From: Streptomyces sp. HNM0575
GTDB lineage: Bacteria; Actinomycetota; Actinomycetes; Streptomycetales; Streptomycetaceae
NCBI RefSeq assembly: GCF_012726265.1
Contig: NZ_JAASAG010000003.1
Location: forward strand, 110,422-174,421
Reading direction: 5' to 3'
Length of the DNA: 64,000 nt
Shown: positions 1-8,546 of the stretch, in pieces
Layout: every line of letters starts with the position of its first letter
How positions within the stretch are numbered: position 1 is the first letter of the stretch
Translations under genes and position numbers: made by a program
Notes under the pieces: generated by a model
Seen by the model: only the letters and a program-made list of their open reading frames with translations
Database searches by the model: none
What the model was told of the DNA's origin: nothing

Positions 1-1
1 G

Positions 2-136
2 AGCATCTCGTACGTCGTGATCAAGACCGCTCAGGGAAGGTGGCGGGACGTCGGTGCGTTGATGTGGGGGCTGGCCGCGGTCTTCCTCGTCTATTTCGCG
101 CTGAGCCCGCTCGAAGGATGGCTGGGCATGGGGTGA
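2..136 (+). CDS. NCS2-family purine permease, C-terminal fragment
   Basis: The window opens inside a coding frame of 44 residues ending in TGA. The peptide has an ISYVVIKT stretch, a charged loop (QGRWRDVG) and a final hydrophobic helix (LMWGLAAVFLVYFAL) followed by SPLEGWLGMG. This matches the last loop and last membrane helix of AzgA-like NCS2 guanine/hypoxanthine permeases, which typically end in this way. Its position just upstream of XdhC in a purine-catabolic region supports the assignment. The 5' end lies outside the window, so substrate and full length cannot be judged. Confidence 0.6.
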   Translation, partial: SISYVVIKTAQGRWRDVGALMWGLAAVFLVYFALSPLEGWLGMG

Positions 137-272
137 AAGCGGACGGGGCGGCAACCACGGACGGCGGGGCGGCACGCCCGCTGTCCTGTACGCCCGCGGT
201 CCCTGTACGTTCGCGGCCCGCACCCCGGTCCCGCATGCTCGCCCGTGTCCCGACGCCAGTGAGGAGCCACCG

Positions 273-1499
273 ATGCTCGACATCGCCGCCGAACTGCACC
301 GCTGGTGCGAAGAGGAGCGCGACTTCGCCGTCGCGACCGTCGTCGCGGTCAGCGGCAGCGCGCCCCGCCGGCCGGGTGCCGCGCTCGCCGTCGACGCGGA
401 CGGCGAGGCGGTCGGCAGCGTCTCCGGCGGCTGCGTCGAGGGCGCGGTCTACGAGCTGTGCCAGGAGGCGATGGTCTCCGGGCGCAGCGTGGCCGAGCGC
501 TTCGGCTACAGCGACGAGGACGCCTTCGCGGTGGGGCTGACCTGCGGCGGAGTCATCGACGTACTCGTGACGCCGGTGCGCCGCGGCACGGACGCCTACC
601 CGGTGTACGCGGCGGCGGTGGCCGCCGCCGCCGAGGGCCGGGCCGTCGCGCTCACCCGCGTCGTGGAGGGCCCGGAGGAGCTGCTCGGGGGCGCGATGTA
701 CGTACGGGCGGACGGCGAGGGCGGCAGGGACCTCGGCGGCGTCTCCGGCACCCTCGGCGGCTCCGCCGCGCTCGACGCGACCGCCGTCGCACAGACCCGG
801 GCGCTGCTGGACGCGGGCCGCACCGCCACCGTCGAGACCGGCACGGAGGGCGGCCCGCCCGGCGCCGGCGGGCACGCCGCCGCGGGCGACGGCGACCCGC
901 TGTGCGGTCCGGCGGTGACGCTGCTGGTCGAGTCGAGCGCGCCGCCGCCGCGGATGCTGGTCTTCGGCGCGATCGACTTCGCGAGCGCGCTGGCGCGCAC
1001 CGGCGCCTTCCTCGGCTACCGGGTCACCGTGTGCGACGCCCGTCCCGTCTTCGCCACGGCCGCCCGCTTCCCCGACGCGGACGAGGTCGTCGTCGACTGG
1101 CCGCACCGCTATCTCGACTCCCAGGAGCTGGACGCCCGTACGGTCGTGTGCGTGCTGACGCACGACGCCAAGTTCGACGTGCCGCTGCTGGAGCGTGCGC
1201 TCCGGCTGCCCATCGCGTACGTGGGGGCCATGGGGTCGCGCCGCACCCATCTGGCCCGGCTGGAGCAGCTGCGCGAGGCGGGCGTGAGCGATGCCGAACT
1301 GGCGCGCCTGCACTCGCCGATCGGCCTCGACCTGGGTGCCCGTACGCCCGAGGAGACGGCGCTGTCGATCGCGGCCGAGATCGTCGCCGTACGGCACGGC
1401 GGCACCGGCGTCCCCCTCACCGGCGCGCACACGCCGATCCACCGCGAGGGCGCCGGTGCGGCGGAGCATGTGGAGCGACGGCTCGGCGAAGTGGCCTGA
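273..1499 (+). CDS. xdhC: XdhC/CoxI family molybdenum-cofactor insertion protein
   Basis: XdhC proteins bind sulfurated molybdenum cofactor and hand it to xanthine dehydrogenase in the cytoplasm. The 408-residue product has the N-terminal XdhC_CoxI block (VVAVSGSAPRRPG near residue 25, then SGGCVEGAV near 53) and the C-terminal Rossmann-like block from about residue 228 (LVFGAIDFASALA) to GAMGSRRTH near 318. It is longer than E. coli-type XdhC because of a Gly/Ala-rich linker around residues 190-215. The ATG at 273 follows GAGGAG at a normal distance. No xanthine dehydrogenase subunits are in the window, so its client must be encoded elsewhere; the MocA-like gene at 38169 is its likely functional partner. 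Confidence 0.9.
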   Translation: MLDIAAELHRWCEEERDFAVATVVAVSGSAPRRPGAALAVDADGEAVGSVSGGCVEGAVYELCQEAMVSGRSVAERFGYSDEDAFAVGLTCGGVIDVLVTPVRRGTDAYPVYAAAVAAAAEGRAVALTRVVEGPEELLGGAMYVRADGEGGRDLGGVSGTLGGSAALDATAVAQTRALLDAGRTATVETGTEGGPPGAGGHAAAGDGDPLCGPAVTLLVESSAPPPRMLVFGAIDFASALARTGAFLGYRVTVCDARPVFATAARFPDADEVVVDWPHRYLDSQELDARTVVCVLTHDAKFDVPLLERALRLPIAYVGAMGSRRTHLARLEQLREAGVSDAELARLHSPIGLDLGARTPEETALSIAAEIVAVRHGGTGVPLTGAHTPIHREGAGAAEHVERRLGEVA

Positions 1500-1565
1500 A
1501 CGGGCCCGTCACCGGCCGTCCCACGGAGGCCGCCCGGCGCATGGAGCGGCCTTACGGATGGCTCG

Positions 1566-1602
1566 CCGGAGCCCGTCGCTCCGCGCGTCGTTGCGGCTCC
1601 GG
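1566..1602. terminator. Possible bidirectional terminator between convergent genes
   Basis: CCGGAGCC at 1566-1573 is complementary to GGCTCCGG at 1595-1602, with a 21-nt loop. It sits between the convergent xdhC and the EEP hydrolase gene. There is no T-run, so this is an inference from position and symmetry. Confidence 0.3.
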
Positions 1603-1631
1603 ACACGGACTCCCGCAGGTGGGCGGCGAGT

Positions 1632-2720
1632 TCAGAACAGCTTGACGTCCGCCAGGACCGCGAGGTGGTCGGAGCCGTCGAGTTCGAGGAACTGGGCCTC
1701 GACGGCCGTCAGCGGATCGCTGACCAGCACGTGGTCGATCTGCGCGCCCATCGGGCGCAGCGGGGTGCCGTTGGGCCACGTCGGGGTGCGGGACTGCCCG
1801 GTCAGGCGGGCGGAATCGTTCAGTCCCGTCCTCAGTACGGAGCGGAACGCGGCGTGGTCCTGGGAGGAGTTGAAGTCGCCGGCGACGATCGTCGGGGTGC
1901 CGTCGCGCGAAGCGCCGTACGAGCGGAGCGTGCCGAGCTCCTGGCGCCAGCTGTCCAGCGCGTCGGGCCGCGGCGGCATCGGGTGTGCGACTTGAATCTT
2001 CACACGTGTTCCGGCGACGTCCGCCACCGCGTTCGGCATGGCCAGCCGCCCCGGCAGCGACCCCCGCTCCTGAAGCGGGAACGTGCTCAGCAGCGCCGAA
2101 CCGCCCGCGCCCGGGGCGTCGATGATGTGCCGGTAGGGATAGGACTCGTTCATCCGCACGCTGCGCAGCGCCTCGGCGCACCGCCCGTCGCACTCCTGCA
2201 CCGAGACGAGCTGAGGGCGCTCGCGGCGCACCGTGCGCAGCAGAGCACCGGTCGCGTCGCCGTAGTGCAGATTGGCCGTCAGGACGCGGAAGCGTGCCTT
2301 GCCGGTGCGCTCCGCGGCGCCCGCCGGGGCGTCCGGGCCCTGGGGGAGGGTGTATCCGACGGTCGCGGCGAGCACGGCGATCGCCCACAGCGCGACCAGG
2401 CCGCGCCGCGTCAGCACCGCGTACAGCAGGGCCAGCCACCCCGGTACGAGGAACCAGGGCAGGAATGCGAGGAGTTGGGCGATGGGCGTGGGCCCGTCGT
2501 CGTTCATGCCGCGGAAGCTGAGCGGGACGCTCAGCACGGTCAGTACGAACGCGACGAACCAGACCAGGGCACCGCGGCGCGTCCGCCGCGGTGCCCGTTC
2601 GCGCCGTTCACGCTCATAGCGGGGCCGGACGGGCCGTGGAGCGGGCTGGAGCGGATGCCCCGTCACCGTGCCACGGCCGCCGTCCCGCCTGATGCGATGG
2701 TTCCGGTCCCCCGTCAACAC
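1632..2720 (-). CDS. Membrane-anchored endonuclease/exonuclease/phosphatase (EEP) family protein
   Basis: The 362-residue protein starts with a basic cytoplasmic region, has about three membrane helices (residues ~50-120) and then a soluble EEP domain. Visible EEP motifs are VLTANLHYG, SVQECDG, IVAGDFNSS, GAQIDHV and GSDHLAV, supplying the metal ligands, the catalytic Asp/His and the Asn of the DNase I-like fold. Related actinobacterial proteins are membrane-tethered with the hydrolase facing outward; the substrate (nucleic acid, phospholipid or inositol phosphate) cannot be told from sequence. The GTG at 2720 is the longest start; a GTG 18 codons later (VTGHPLQP) is also possible. Confidence 0.8.
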   Translation of the reverse strand: MLTGDRNHRIRRDGGRGTVTGHPLQPAPRPVRPRYERERRERAPRRTRRGALVWFVAFVLTVLSVPLSFRGMNDDGPTPIAQLLAFLPWFLVPGWLALLYAVLTRRGLVALWAIAVLAATVGYTLPQGPDAPAGAAERTGKARFRVLTANLHYGDATGALLRTVRRERPQLVSVQECDGRCAEALRSVRMNESYPYRHIIDAPGAGGSALLSTFPLQERGSLPGRLAMPNAVADVAGTRVKIQVAHPMPPRPDALDSWRQELGTLRSYGASRDGTPTIVAGDFNSSQDHAAFRSVLRTGLNDSARLTGQSRTPTWPNGTPLRPMGAQIDHVLVSDPLTAVEAQFLELDGSDHLAVLADVKLF

Positions 2721-2832
2721 AAGGCCGATGTTGCCTTATCGCACTCGTCTTCGGGCGCGCGTCCTCCTGATCTTTTCTTCGTCCGCGCACTTCCCGACGA
2801 GACCTGCCGTTCCTGGTCGCGTCACCGTCAAG

Positions 2833-2870
2833 AAAGCCCCCGCACACCCGGCGACGGGCGGGTGGGCTTG
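2833..2870 (-). terminator. Possible intrinsic terminator downstream of the MFS gene
   Basis: Read on the minus strand, AAGCCCACCCG can pair with CGGGTG and GGGGCTT across a short loop, leaving a bulge, and is followed by TTTCTTG. It lies about 150 bp after the MFS stop and 110 bp before the EEP start, which would separate the two genes transcriptionally. Confidence 0.4.
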
Positions 2871-3016
2871 CCCGCTTTCGCACGGTGCGGCCCTTTCCTG
2901 GCGATGAGTGCCCGGGCCGGCGCGGGTCGTCCGTACCGGCCTCCGCACACGGCACACGCGCTCCGTGCGCGGCGGCGCCTGTACGGGCGGTGCCGCGGTG
3001 CTTCCCGGGGAGGGCC

Positions 3017-4453
3017 TCAGGTGGGGGTCGCCGGGCAGTCCGTGGCGGTGGACTCGGGCAGGCACGAGGCGACGCGTTCCGCGGTGGCCCGTGCGCGCGT
3101 ACCCGTGGTCAGCAGCGCCAGCAGCAGTACGGCCACGCCGCACCCCGTGAAGATCCACCACCCCGTCGCATGCGAACCGGCCGCCACCGCCGCCCCGATG
3201 ACGGCGACGCCGAGCGCGGACCCGATCTGACGGCTCGTCGACGCGATGCTCGCGGCCAGCCCGGAGCGCGCGCTCGGCATGCCGGAGACCGCGGCGTTGG
3301 TGATGGGCGCGTTGACCAGGCCGAAGCCGATGCCGAACAGGACGTACGAGGTGATGAGCAGCACCCGGTGGCCCTCGGCGTCGAGGAGCGCGAAGAGCAC
3401 GCCGCTCGCCGTCATGAACACCCCCGCGAGCAGCAGCGGCAGCCGTGCGCCGCGGATCGCCACCAGGTGCCCGGACAGCGGTGCGAAGACGGCCGTCATC
3501 GCCGCCATCGGCAGCAGGTACAGCCCGGCCTGGAAGGCGGAGAGCCCGAGGTCGTTCTGAAGATGCAGGGTGCTGAGGAAGAGGAATCCGGCGAGTGCGG
3601 CGAAGGACGTGACCGCGGTGACCGTAGCCCCGGAGAAGGGGATGCTGCGGAAGAAGCGGAATTCGACGAGCGGTTCGATGCGGCGCCGCTCGTACGCGGG
3701 CAGCACGGCCGCCGCGCACACGCTCGCGGCGAAGCAGCTGAGGATCAGCGGCGACGTCCATCCCGCGTTGCGGCCCTCGATGATCGCGAAGGTGAGCGAT
3801 CCGAGCACGGCCATCACCAGCAGCTGACCGCCCGGGTCGAGCCGGCGCGGGTGCGGTGCCCGCGACTCCGGTACGAACAGCGCCGTCAGCAGCAGCGCGG
3901 CCAGACCGACGGGAATGTTCAGCCAGAAGATCGCCCGCCAGTTCACCGCCGCGACGAGCACACCGCCCATCAGCGGCCCGGCCGCCATGGAGATTCCGAC
4001 GACGCCGCCCCACACCCCGATGGCGCGCGCCCGCTCCCGCGGCTCGGTGAAGGTGTTGGTGATGATCGACATCGCGACCGGGTTGAGCATCGAACCGCCC
4101 ACCGCCTGAAGCGCGCGGAACGCCACGAGCCAGCCGAGCGAGGGCGCGAGCGCACACAGCAGCGAGCCGCCCGTGAACAGCACCAGCCCCGTCTGGAACA
4201 CCCGCCGCCTGCCGATCCGGTCCGCGGTCGAGCCGGAGAGCATCAGCAGCGAGGCGATGACGACCGTGTAGGCGTCGAGGGTCCACTGGAGCCCGGGCAC
4301 GGAGGCGTGCAGATCCCGCTGGAGCGAGGGCAGAGCCACGTTCAGCGCCGTCAGGTCGAGACTGACGATCAGCAGGCTCATGCAGCAGATGCCCAGCACC
4401 AGCAGGCGTCTGGGAGAGCTCGCACTCGTCACGTCACGGGAAGCGGGGGCCAT
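3017..4453 (-). CDS. MFS drug/metabolite exporter, DHA2-like (14 TM)
   Basis: The 478-residue protein is almost entirely hydrophobic, with about 14 membrane helices. It opens with CMSLLIVSLDLTALNVALP, the usual first helix of DHA2 (EmrB/QacA-type) proton antiporters, and has the motif-A loop GSTADRIGRRRVF after helix 2 and ALQAVGGSMLNP in helix 4. These families expel toxic or signalling molecules. The start at 4453 (MAPASRD) is chosen because homology begins shortly after it; the open frame continues far upstream but that part is antisense to the acyl-CoA synthetase gene. No adjacent regulator is seen. Confidence 0.85.
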   Translation of the reverse strand: MAPASRDVTSASSPRRLLVLGICCMSLLIVSLDLTALNVALPSLQRDLHASVPGLQWTLDAYTVVIASLLMLSGSTADRIGRRRVFQTGLVLFTGGSLLCALAPSLGWLVAFRALQAVGGSMLNPVAMSIITNTFTEPRERARAIGVWGGVVGISMAAGPLMGGVLVAAVNWRAIFWLNIPVGLAALLLTALFVPESRAPHPRRLDPGGQLLVMAVLGSLTFAIIEGRNAGWTSPLILSCFAASVCAAAVLPAYERRRIEPLVEFRFFRSIPFSGATVTAVTSFAALAGFLFLSTLHLQNDLGLSAFQAGLYLLPMAAMTAVFAPLSGHLVAIRGARLPLLLAGVFMTASGVLFALLDAEGHRVLLITSYVLFGIGFGLVNAPITNAAVSGMPSARSGLAASIASTSRQIGSALGVAVIGAAVAAGSHATGWWIFTGCGVAVLLLALLTTGTRARATAERVASCLPESTATDCPATPT

Positions 4454-4537
4454 CCCTACAGCATCCACGGCCGTCGTACGAACTGCTGCTCGGGGGTGGT
4501 GTGCGGGGGCTCGGTGACCCAGGATGATCCGCAGCGT

Positions 4538-4602
4538 GACCGGCGGCTGAGACCGGCGGCTGAGACCGGCGGCTGTGACCGGCGGCCGGGACCGGCGGCT
4601 GT
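4538..4602. repeat. 13-bp tandem repeat (GACCGGCGGCTGW), five copies
   Basis: Five head-to-tail 13-mers start at 4538, 4551, 4564, 4577 and 4590; the fourth is diverged (CGG at the end). They lie between the divergent MFS and acyl-CoA synthetase genes. Function unknown; the period equals that of the repeat at 37953. Confidence 0.85.
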
Positions 4603-4705
4603 GGTCGAGGGCGGGGCCGCCGCACGGCGGCAGCGCACGCGCCCCGGCGGCCCGCGGCAGCGGCAGGCCACGCGCAGATCGGACAGCGGCACCCGAGGAG
4701 TGACG

Positions 4706-6430
4706 ATGACGGCGACCGAGCCCACCAGCCCCACCGACGCCTTCCGCGCCGCCCGGGACACCCTGCTGAGGCACCGCACGGACTACGAAGGGGCACGCGC
4801 CGCCTTCTCCTGGCCCAGGCCCGAGCACTTCAACTGGGCGCTCGACTGGTTCGACGCCGTCGCCGAGGACAACGACCGCACCGCGCTGCACATCGTCGAG
4901 GAGGACGGCCGCTCCGCCCGCCACAGCTTCGCGGAGATGCGCGACCGCTCCGCACAGGTCGCCAACTGGCTGCGCGCGCAAGGCGTTTCGCCCGGTCACC
5001 GGATCGTCCTGATGCTCGGCAACCAGGTCGAGCTGTGGGAGACGCTGCTGGCCTGCATGAAGCTGCGCGCCGTCGTCATCCCGGCGACGCCGCTGCTGGG
5101 CCCGGCCGATCTCGCCGACCGCATCGACCGCGGCGAGGCGCGCCACGTGATCGTACGGGCGGAGGACACGGGCAAGTTCGCGACCGTGGAGGGGGACTAC
5201 ACGCGGATCGCCGTGGGCACGGAGGGTGCGGCGGACACCGCGGGCGCGCCGGGGGAGGCGGGCGGCGCGCCCGGCGGCTGGCTCGCCTACGAGGACGCCT
5301 ACGGCGCGTCCGCCGCCTTCGAGCCCGACGGCCCGACCCGCGCCGACGACACGCTGCTGCTCTACTTCACCTCCGGTACGACGGCCCAGCCCAAGCTCGT
5401 CGAGCACACCCATGTCTCCTACCCCGTGGGCCACTTGGCGACGATGTACTGGATCGGGCTGCGACCCGGCGACGTGCACCTCAACATCTCCTCGCCGGGG
5501 TGGGCCAAGCACGCCTGGTCCAACGTCTTCGCGCCCTGGAACGCCGAAGCGACGATCTTCATCTACAACTACGCCCGCTTCGACGCCGACCGGCTGCTCG
5601 CCGAGATCGAGCAGGCGGGCGTCACCAGCTTCTGCGCGCCGCCGACGGTGTGGCGCATGCTGATCCAGGCCGACTTGACCAAGCTGGCGGCCGTACCGCG
5701 CGAGGTGGTCGCGGCGGGCGAGCCGCTCAACCCGGAAGTCATCGAGCACGTACGGCGTGCCTGGGACAGGACCATCCGCGACGGCTTCGGCCAGACCGAG
5801 ACGGCCGTGCAGGTCGCCAACTCGCCCGGCCAGCAGCTCAAGCCGGGCTCCATGGGACGTGCGATGCCCGGGTTCGACGTGACGCTGCTCGACCCGGTGA
5901 CGGGGGAGGCAGGCGCCGACGAGGGCGAGATCTGTCTGGACCTCTCAACCCGGCCCGTCGGCCTGATGACGGGCTACCACGGCGACGGCGAACGCACGGA
6001 CGAGGCGATGGCCGGGGGCTACTACCGCACCGGAGACATCGGTTCACGCGACGAGGATGGTTACATCACCTACGTCGGCCGGTCCGACGACGTCTTCAAG
6101 GCGAGCGACTACAAGATCTCGCCGTTCGAGCTGGAGAGCGCGCTGCTGGAGCACGAGGCGGTCGCCGAGGCCGCGGTCGTGCCCTCCCCCGACGAACTGC
6201 GCCTCGCGGTGCCCAAGGCGTACGTGGTGCTCGCGGAAGGGTGGCGGCCGGGCCGGGGGACGGCCGAGGCGATCTTCGCGCACTCGCGGGAGACGCTGGC
6301 GCCGTACAAGAGGGTCCGCGTCATCGAGTTCGCGGAGCTGCCGAAGACCATCTCCGGCAAGATCCGCCGTGTCGAACTGCGGGCGCACGCGGCGCAGGGC
6401 GCGGGGGAGGAGTTCCGCGAGGAGAAGTGA
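4706..6430 (+). CDS. AMP-binding acyl-CoA synthetase (medium-chain/acetyl-CoA synthetase-like)
   Basis: An ANL-superfamily ligase that adenylates a carboxylate and transfers it to CoA. The 574-residue product carries the phosphate-binding loop YFTSGTTAQPK (about residue 222), GQTET (about 362), YYRTGD (about 439), GRSDDVFKASDYKISPFELE in the hinge and C-terminal domain, and the catalytic lysine in PKTISGKIRR (about 547). The domain pattern is that of AcsM/benzoate-CoA-ligase-like enzymes. ATG 4706 follows GAGGAG by five bases. It is convergent with the P450, whose stop is 38 bp away. The acid substrate is not predictable. An 18-residue Ala/Gly-rich stretch near residue 175 is a lineage-specific loop. 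Confidence 0.88.
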   Translation: MTATEPTSPTDAFRAARDTLLRHRTDYEGARAAFSWPRPEHFNWALDWFDAVAEDNDRTALHIVEEDGRSARHSFAEMRDRSAQVANWLRAQGVSPGHRIVLMLGNQVELWETLLACMKLRAVVIPATPLLGPADLADRIDRGEARHVIVRAEDTGKFATVEGDYTRIAVGTEGAADTAGAPGEAGGAPGGWLAYEDAYGASAAFEPDGPTRADDTLLLYFTSGTTAQPKLVEHTHVSYPVGHLATMYWIGLRPGDVHLNISSPGWAKHAWSNVFAPWNAEATIFIYNYARFDADRLLAEIEQAGVTSFCAPPTVWRMLIQADLTKLAAVPREVVAAGEPLNPEVIEHVRRAWDRTIRDGFGQTETAVQVANSPGQQLKPGSMGRAMPGFDVTLLDPVTGEAGADEGEICLDLSTRPVGLMTGYHGDGERTDEAMAGGYYRTGDIGSRDEDGYITYVGRSDDVFKASDYKISPFELESALLEHEAVAEAAVVPSPDELRLAVPKAYVVLAEGWRPGRGTAEAIFAHSRETLAPYKRVRVIEFAELPKTISGKIRRVELRAHAAQGAGEEFREEK

Positions 6431-6467
6431 GGCACGAACCTCGCGGGGCCGCGGGATCCGGGCCGGG

Positions 6468-7673
6468 TCACGAGTCCCAGGTGACCGGGAGGCTCTTGAC
6501 CCCGTAGACGTCCGCGGTCTCCGGGCGCAGGCCGACCTCCTCGGCCGGTACGGCCAGGCGCAGCGTGGGGAAGCGGTCGAACAGCGCGGGGAACGCCACC
6601 CGCATCTCGACACGGGCCAGTTGCTGGCCCAGGCACTGGTGGACGCCGTGCCCGAAGGCCAGGTGCCCGCCGTCCTGCCTGTGCACGTCGAGCGCGTGGG
6701 GTTCGGCGAAGCGCTCCGGGTCGCGGTTGGCGGTGCTGTACGAAAGGATCACCGGGGAGCCGGCCTCGATGGTCCGGCCGCCCAACTCGACGTCCTCCAG
6801 CGCCGTTCTCATGAACGTCTTGGCGACACTGAGATACCGCAGCAGTTCCTCCACGGCCTGGTCGGTGAGGGCGGGATCGGCGCGCAGCGCGGCCAGTTGG
6901 GCGGGGTTGCTCAGCAGCGCGAAGGTGCCGAGGGCCAGCATGTTCGAGGTGGTGTCCAGCCCGGCGGCCAGCAGGAGCAGGGCGATTCCCTTCAGCTCCT
7001 CGTCGGTCAGATCGCTGTCGGCGAGTTCGCTGAGCACGTCGTCGGTCGGGTCCGCGCGCTTGGCGGCCACGAGCTTCGCGCAGTACTCCTGGGTCGCGAT
7101 GTAGGCCGCCGTCACCTCCTCGTCGCTCTTCTCCCCGTTCACGAGCGAGTCGACCTGCTCCTGGAAGGAGTCCCGGTCCGCGTACGGCACGCCGAGAAGC
7201 TCACAGATGGCGACGGCGGGTACGGGCTTGGCGAACGCGGTCACCAGGTCCGCCGGCGGCCCGGACTCCTCCATGGCGTCCAGGCGTTCGGCGGTGATCT
7301 GCTCGATCCGTTCGGTGAGCAGCCGCATCCGCCGCACGGTGAACTTGCCCATCAGCGGCTTGCGGTAACGGCGGTGGCGTGGATCGTCCATGAGCAGGAA
7401 CTCGCCCGGCGACGCCGGCGGGGCTTCGATGTCCCCGTAGTCGACGGTCGGGTGGAGCATGAGCTCCTTGCGCGAGCTGAAGCGCGGGTCGGCCAGAACC
7501 GATCTGACGAGCTCGTATCCGGTGATCAGCCAGCCGGGCTTTCCGCCGGGAAAGGTGTAGCGGCTGATCGGGCCGTGCCGGCGGGCGTCGATCAGCTCTG
7601 CCGGCGGATCGAAGGGGCAGCCGGGCCGGCGCGCCGCGGGCAGCGTCGGGACGGTGTGCAGGGATTCACTCAT
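6468..7673 (-). CDS. Cytochrome P450 monooxygenase
   Basis: The 401-residue soluble P450 has an I-helix LLAAGLDTTSN (oxygen activation), the ExxR pair in EELLRYLSVAK, and the haem loop FGHGVHQCLG with the axial cysteine at about residue 347. Length and motifs fit class I bacterial P450s of the CYP105/107 type, which need a separate ferredoxin and reductase; none is adjacent. It is divergent from the GbsR/MarR-type regulator at 7829, sharing a 155-bp intergenic region with repeated TGCAAT boxes, so that protein is the likely regulator. The initiating ATG is at 7673. Confidence 0.9.
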   Translation of the reverse strand: MSESLHTVPTLPAARRPGCPFDPPAELIDARRHGPISRYTFPGGKPGWLITGYELVRSVLADPRFSSRKELMLHPTVDYGDIEAPPASPGEFLLMDDPRHRRYRKPLMGKFTVRRMRLLTERIEQITAERLDAMEESGPPADLVTAFAKPVPAVAICELLGVPYADRDSFQEQVDSLVNGEKSDEEVTAAYIATQEYCAKLVAAKRADPTDDVLSELADSDLTDEELKGIALLLLAAGLDTTSNMLALGTFALLSNPAQLAALRADPALTDQAVEELLRYLSVAKTFMRTALEDVELGGRTIEAGSPVILSYSTANRDPERFAEPHALDVHRQDGGHLAFGHGVHQCLGQQLARVEMRVAFPALFDRFPTLRLAVPAEEVGLRPETADVYGVKSLPVTWDS

Positions 7674-7750
7674 GGCCGTTCCTCATCTCGCCGCAGCACG
7701 TATTCAGCACAAGTCGAAAGCTACGTTGCGTTGAAGAATGACGTCAATCG

Positions 7751-7830
7751 ACTTAAGGGCATAAGTGCAGGTGAAAGGCGGTAAGTTGGTGCAATGACGC
7801 TGCGGCCGAATGCAATTTCTGCGTTGCAAT
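7751..7830. promoter_or_regulatory. Operator candidates between P450 and divergent regulator
   Basis: ACTTA (7751-7755) and TAAGT (7762-7766) form an inverted repeat around AGGGCA. TGCAAT occurs three times, at 7790, 7811 and 7825, the last overlapping the ATG at 7829. Such clustered, relatively AT-rich elements in a high-GC divergent promoter fit operator sites for the adjacent regulator; this is inference. Confidence 0.45.
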
Positions 7831-8545
7831 GAATGATGGCGAAGGCAATACTGGCGGCATGCCAGGAGGACGACTGACCCAGCAGGAGCGCCACCGCATC
7901 GCGGCCGGCCTCACCGACGGCCTCTCATACGCCGAGATCGCCAGGCGGCTGGACCGTCCGACGTCGACGATCACCCGGGAGGTCGGACGCAACGGCGGCC
8001 CCGGCGGCTACCGGCCTCAGCAGGCGCACGAGGCGACGGCTCGCAGGGCGCGGCGCGGCACACCGGCACCCTCGCGCGCGGGCAAGCGCAAGCCGCAGAT
8101 CGGCACGATGGAAGAGGAGATCATCGAGATGGCGGTCAGGACGGGGCTGCCGAGGATGACGGCGCGCGTCCACCTCGACCTGCTGCTGTCCGAGGACGGC
8201 AGGCGCACCGCCGCCGAGTTGACCCGCCGGCTGAAGGTCAGTCCGGCCTCCGTCTCCGTGTCCGTGAACTACCTCGTCCAGCACGGGTACGTCCGGCGCG
8301 AGCGCGATCCGCAGCGGCGGCGCGACATCTACGTAGTCGACGACGACGCCTGGTACCACTCGATCGTGATCGGCTCGCGGCAGACCCTCGAGTCGGCGCG
8401 CCTCGCTATCGCGGCGGCGGAGACGATGGGGCCCGGCAGCCCGGTGGGGCAACGGCTGGCCAGGGCTGGGGCGTTCCTGGAGCGGGTCAGCCTGGACGTG
8501 CTGGAGTCGGCGGACCGCCGGCGCGCCCTGCTGGCGGGCGGGTAG
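7829..8545 (+). CDS. GbsR/MarR-type transcriptional regulator with N-terminal IS30-like HTH
   Basis: The 238-residue protein has two DNA-binding modules. Residues ~14-70 (RLTQQERHRIAAGL, SYAEIARRLDRPTSTITREV, GGPGGYRP) match the HTH_38 domain found at the N-terminus of IS30 transposases. Residues ~95-200 form a MarR/GbsR winged helix (AELTRRLKVSPASVSVSVNYL, HGYVRRERDPQRRRDIYVV wing). The C-terminal helical part should dimerise. An alternative ATG at 7859 (MPGGRLTQQ) would remove ten residues; neither start has a strong ribosome site. It is divergent from the P450 and ends two bases before the convergent downstream stop. Ligand unknown. Confidence 0.8.
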   Translation: MNDGEGNTGGMPGGRLTQQERHRIAAGLTDGLSYAEIARRLDRPTSTITREVGRNGGPGGYRPQQAHEATARRARRGTPAPSRAGKRKPQIGTMEEEIIEMAVRTGLPRMTARVHLDLLLSEDGRRTAAELTRRLKVSPASVSVSVNYLVQHGYVRRERDPQRRRDIYVVDDDAWYHSIVIGSRQTLESARLAIAAAETMGPGSPVGQRLARAGAFLERVSLDVLESADRRRALLAGG

Positions 8546-8546
8546 G

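Noticed and set aside
4454..5749. N-terminal extension of the MFS gene in an open minus-strand frame
   Set aside because: The extension is antisense to the well-supported acyl-CoA synthetase and has no transporter homology; GC-rich DNA commonly leaves such frames open.
4706..7673. Acyl-CoA synthetase and P450 as part of a secondary-metabolite cluster
   Set aside because: No core biosynthetic genes (PKS, NRPS, terpene synthase, RiPP precursor) are nearby and the two genes are convergent.
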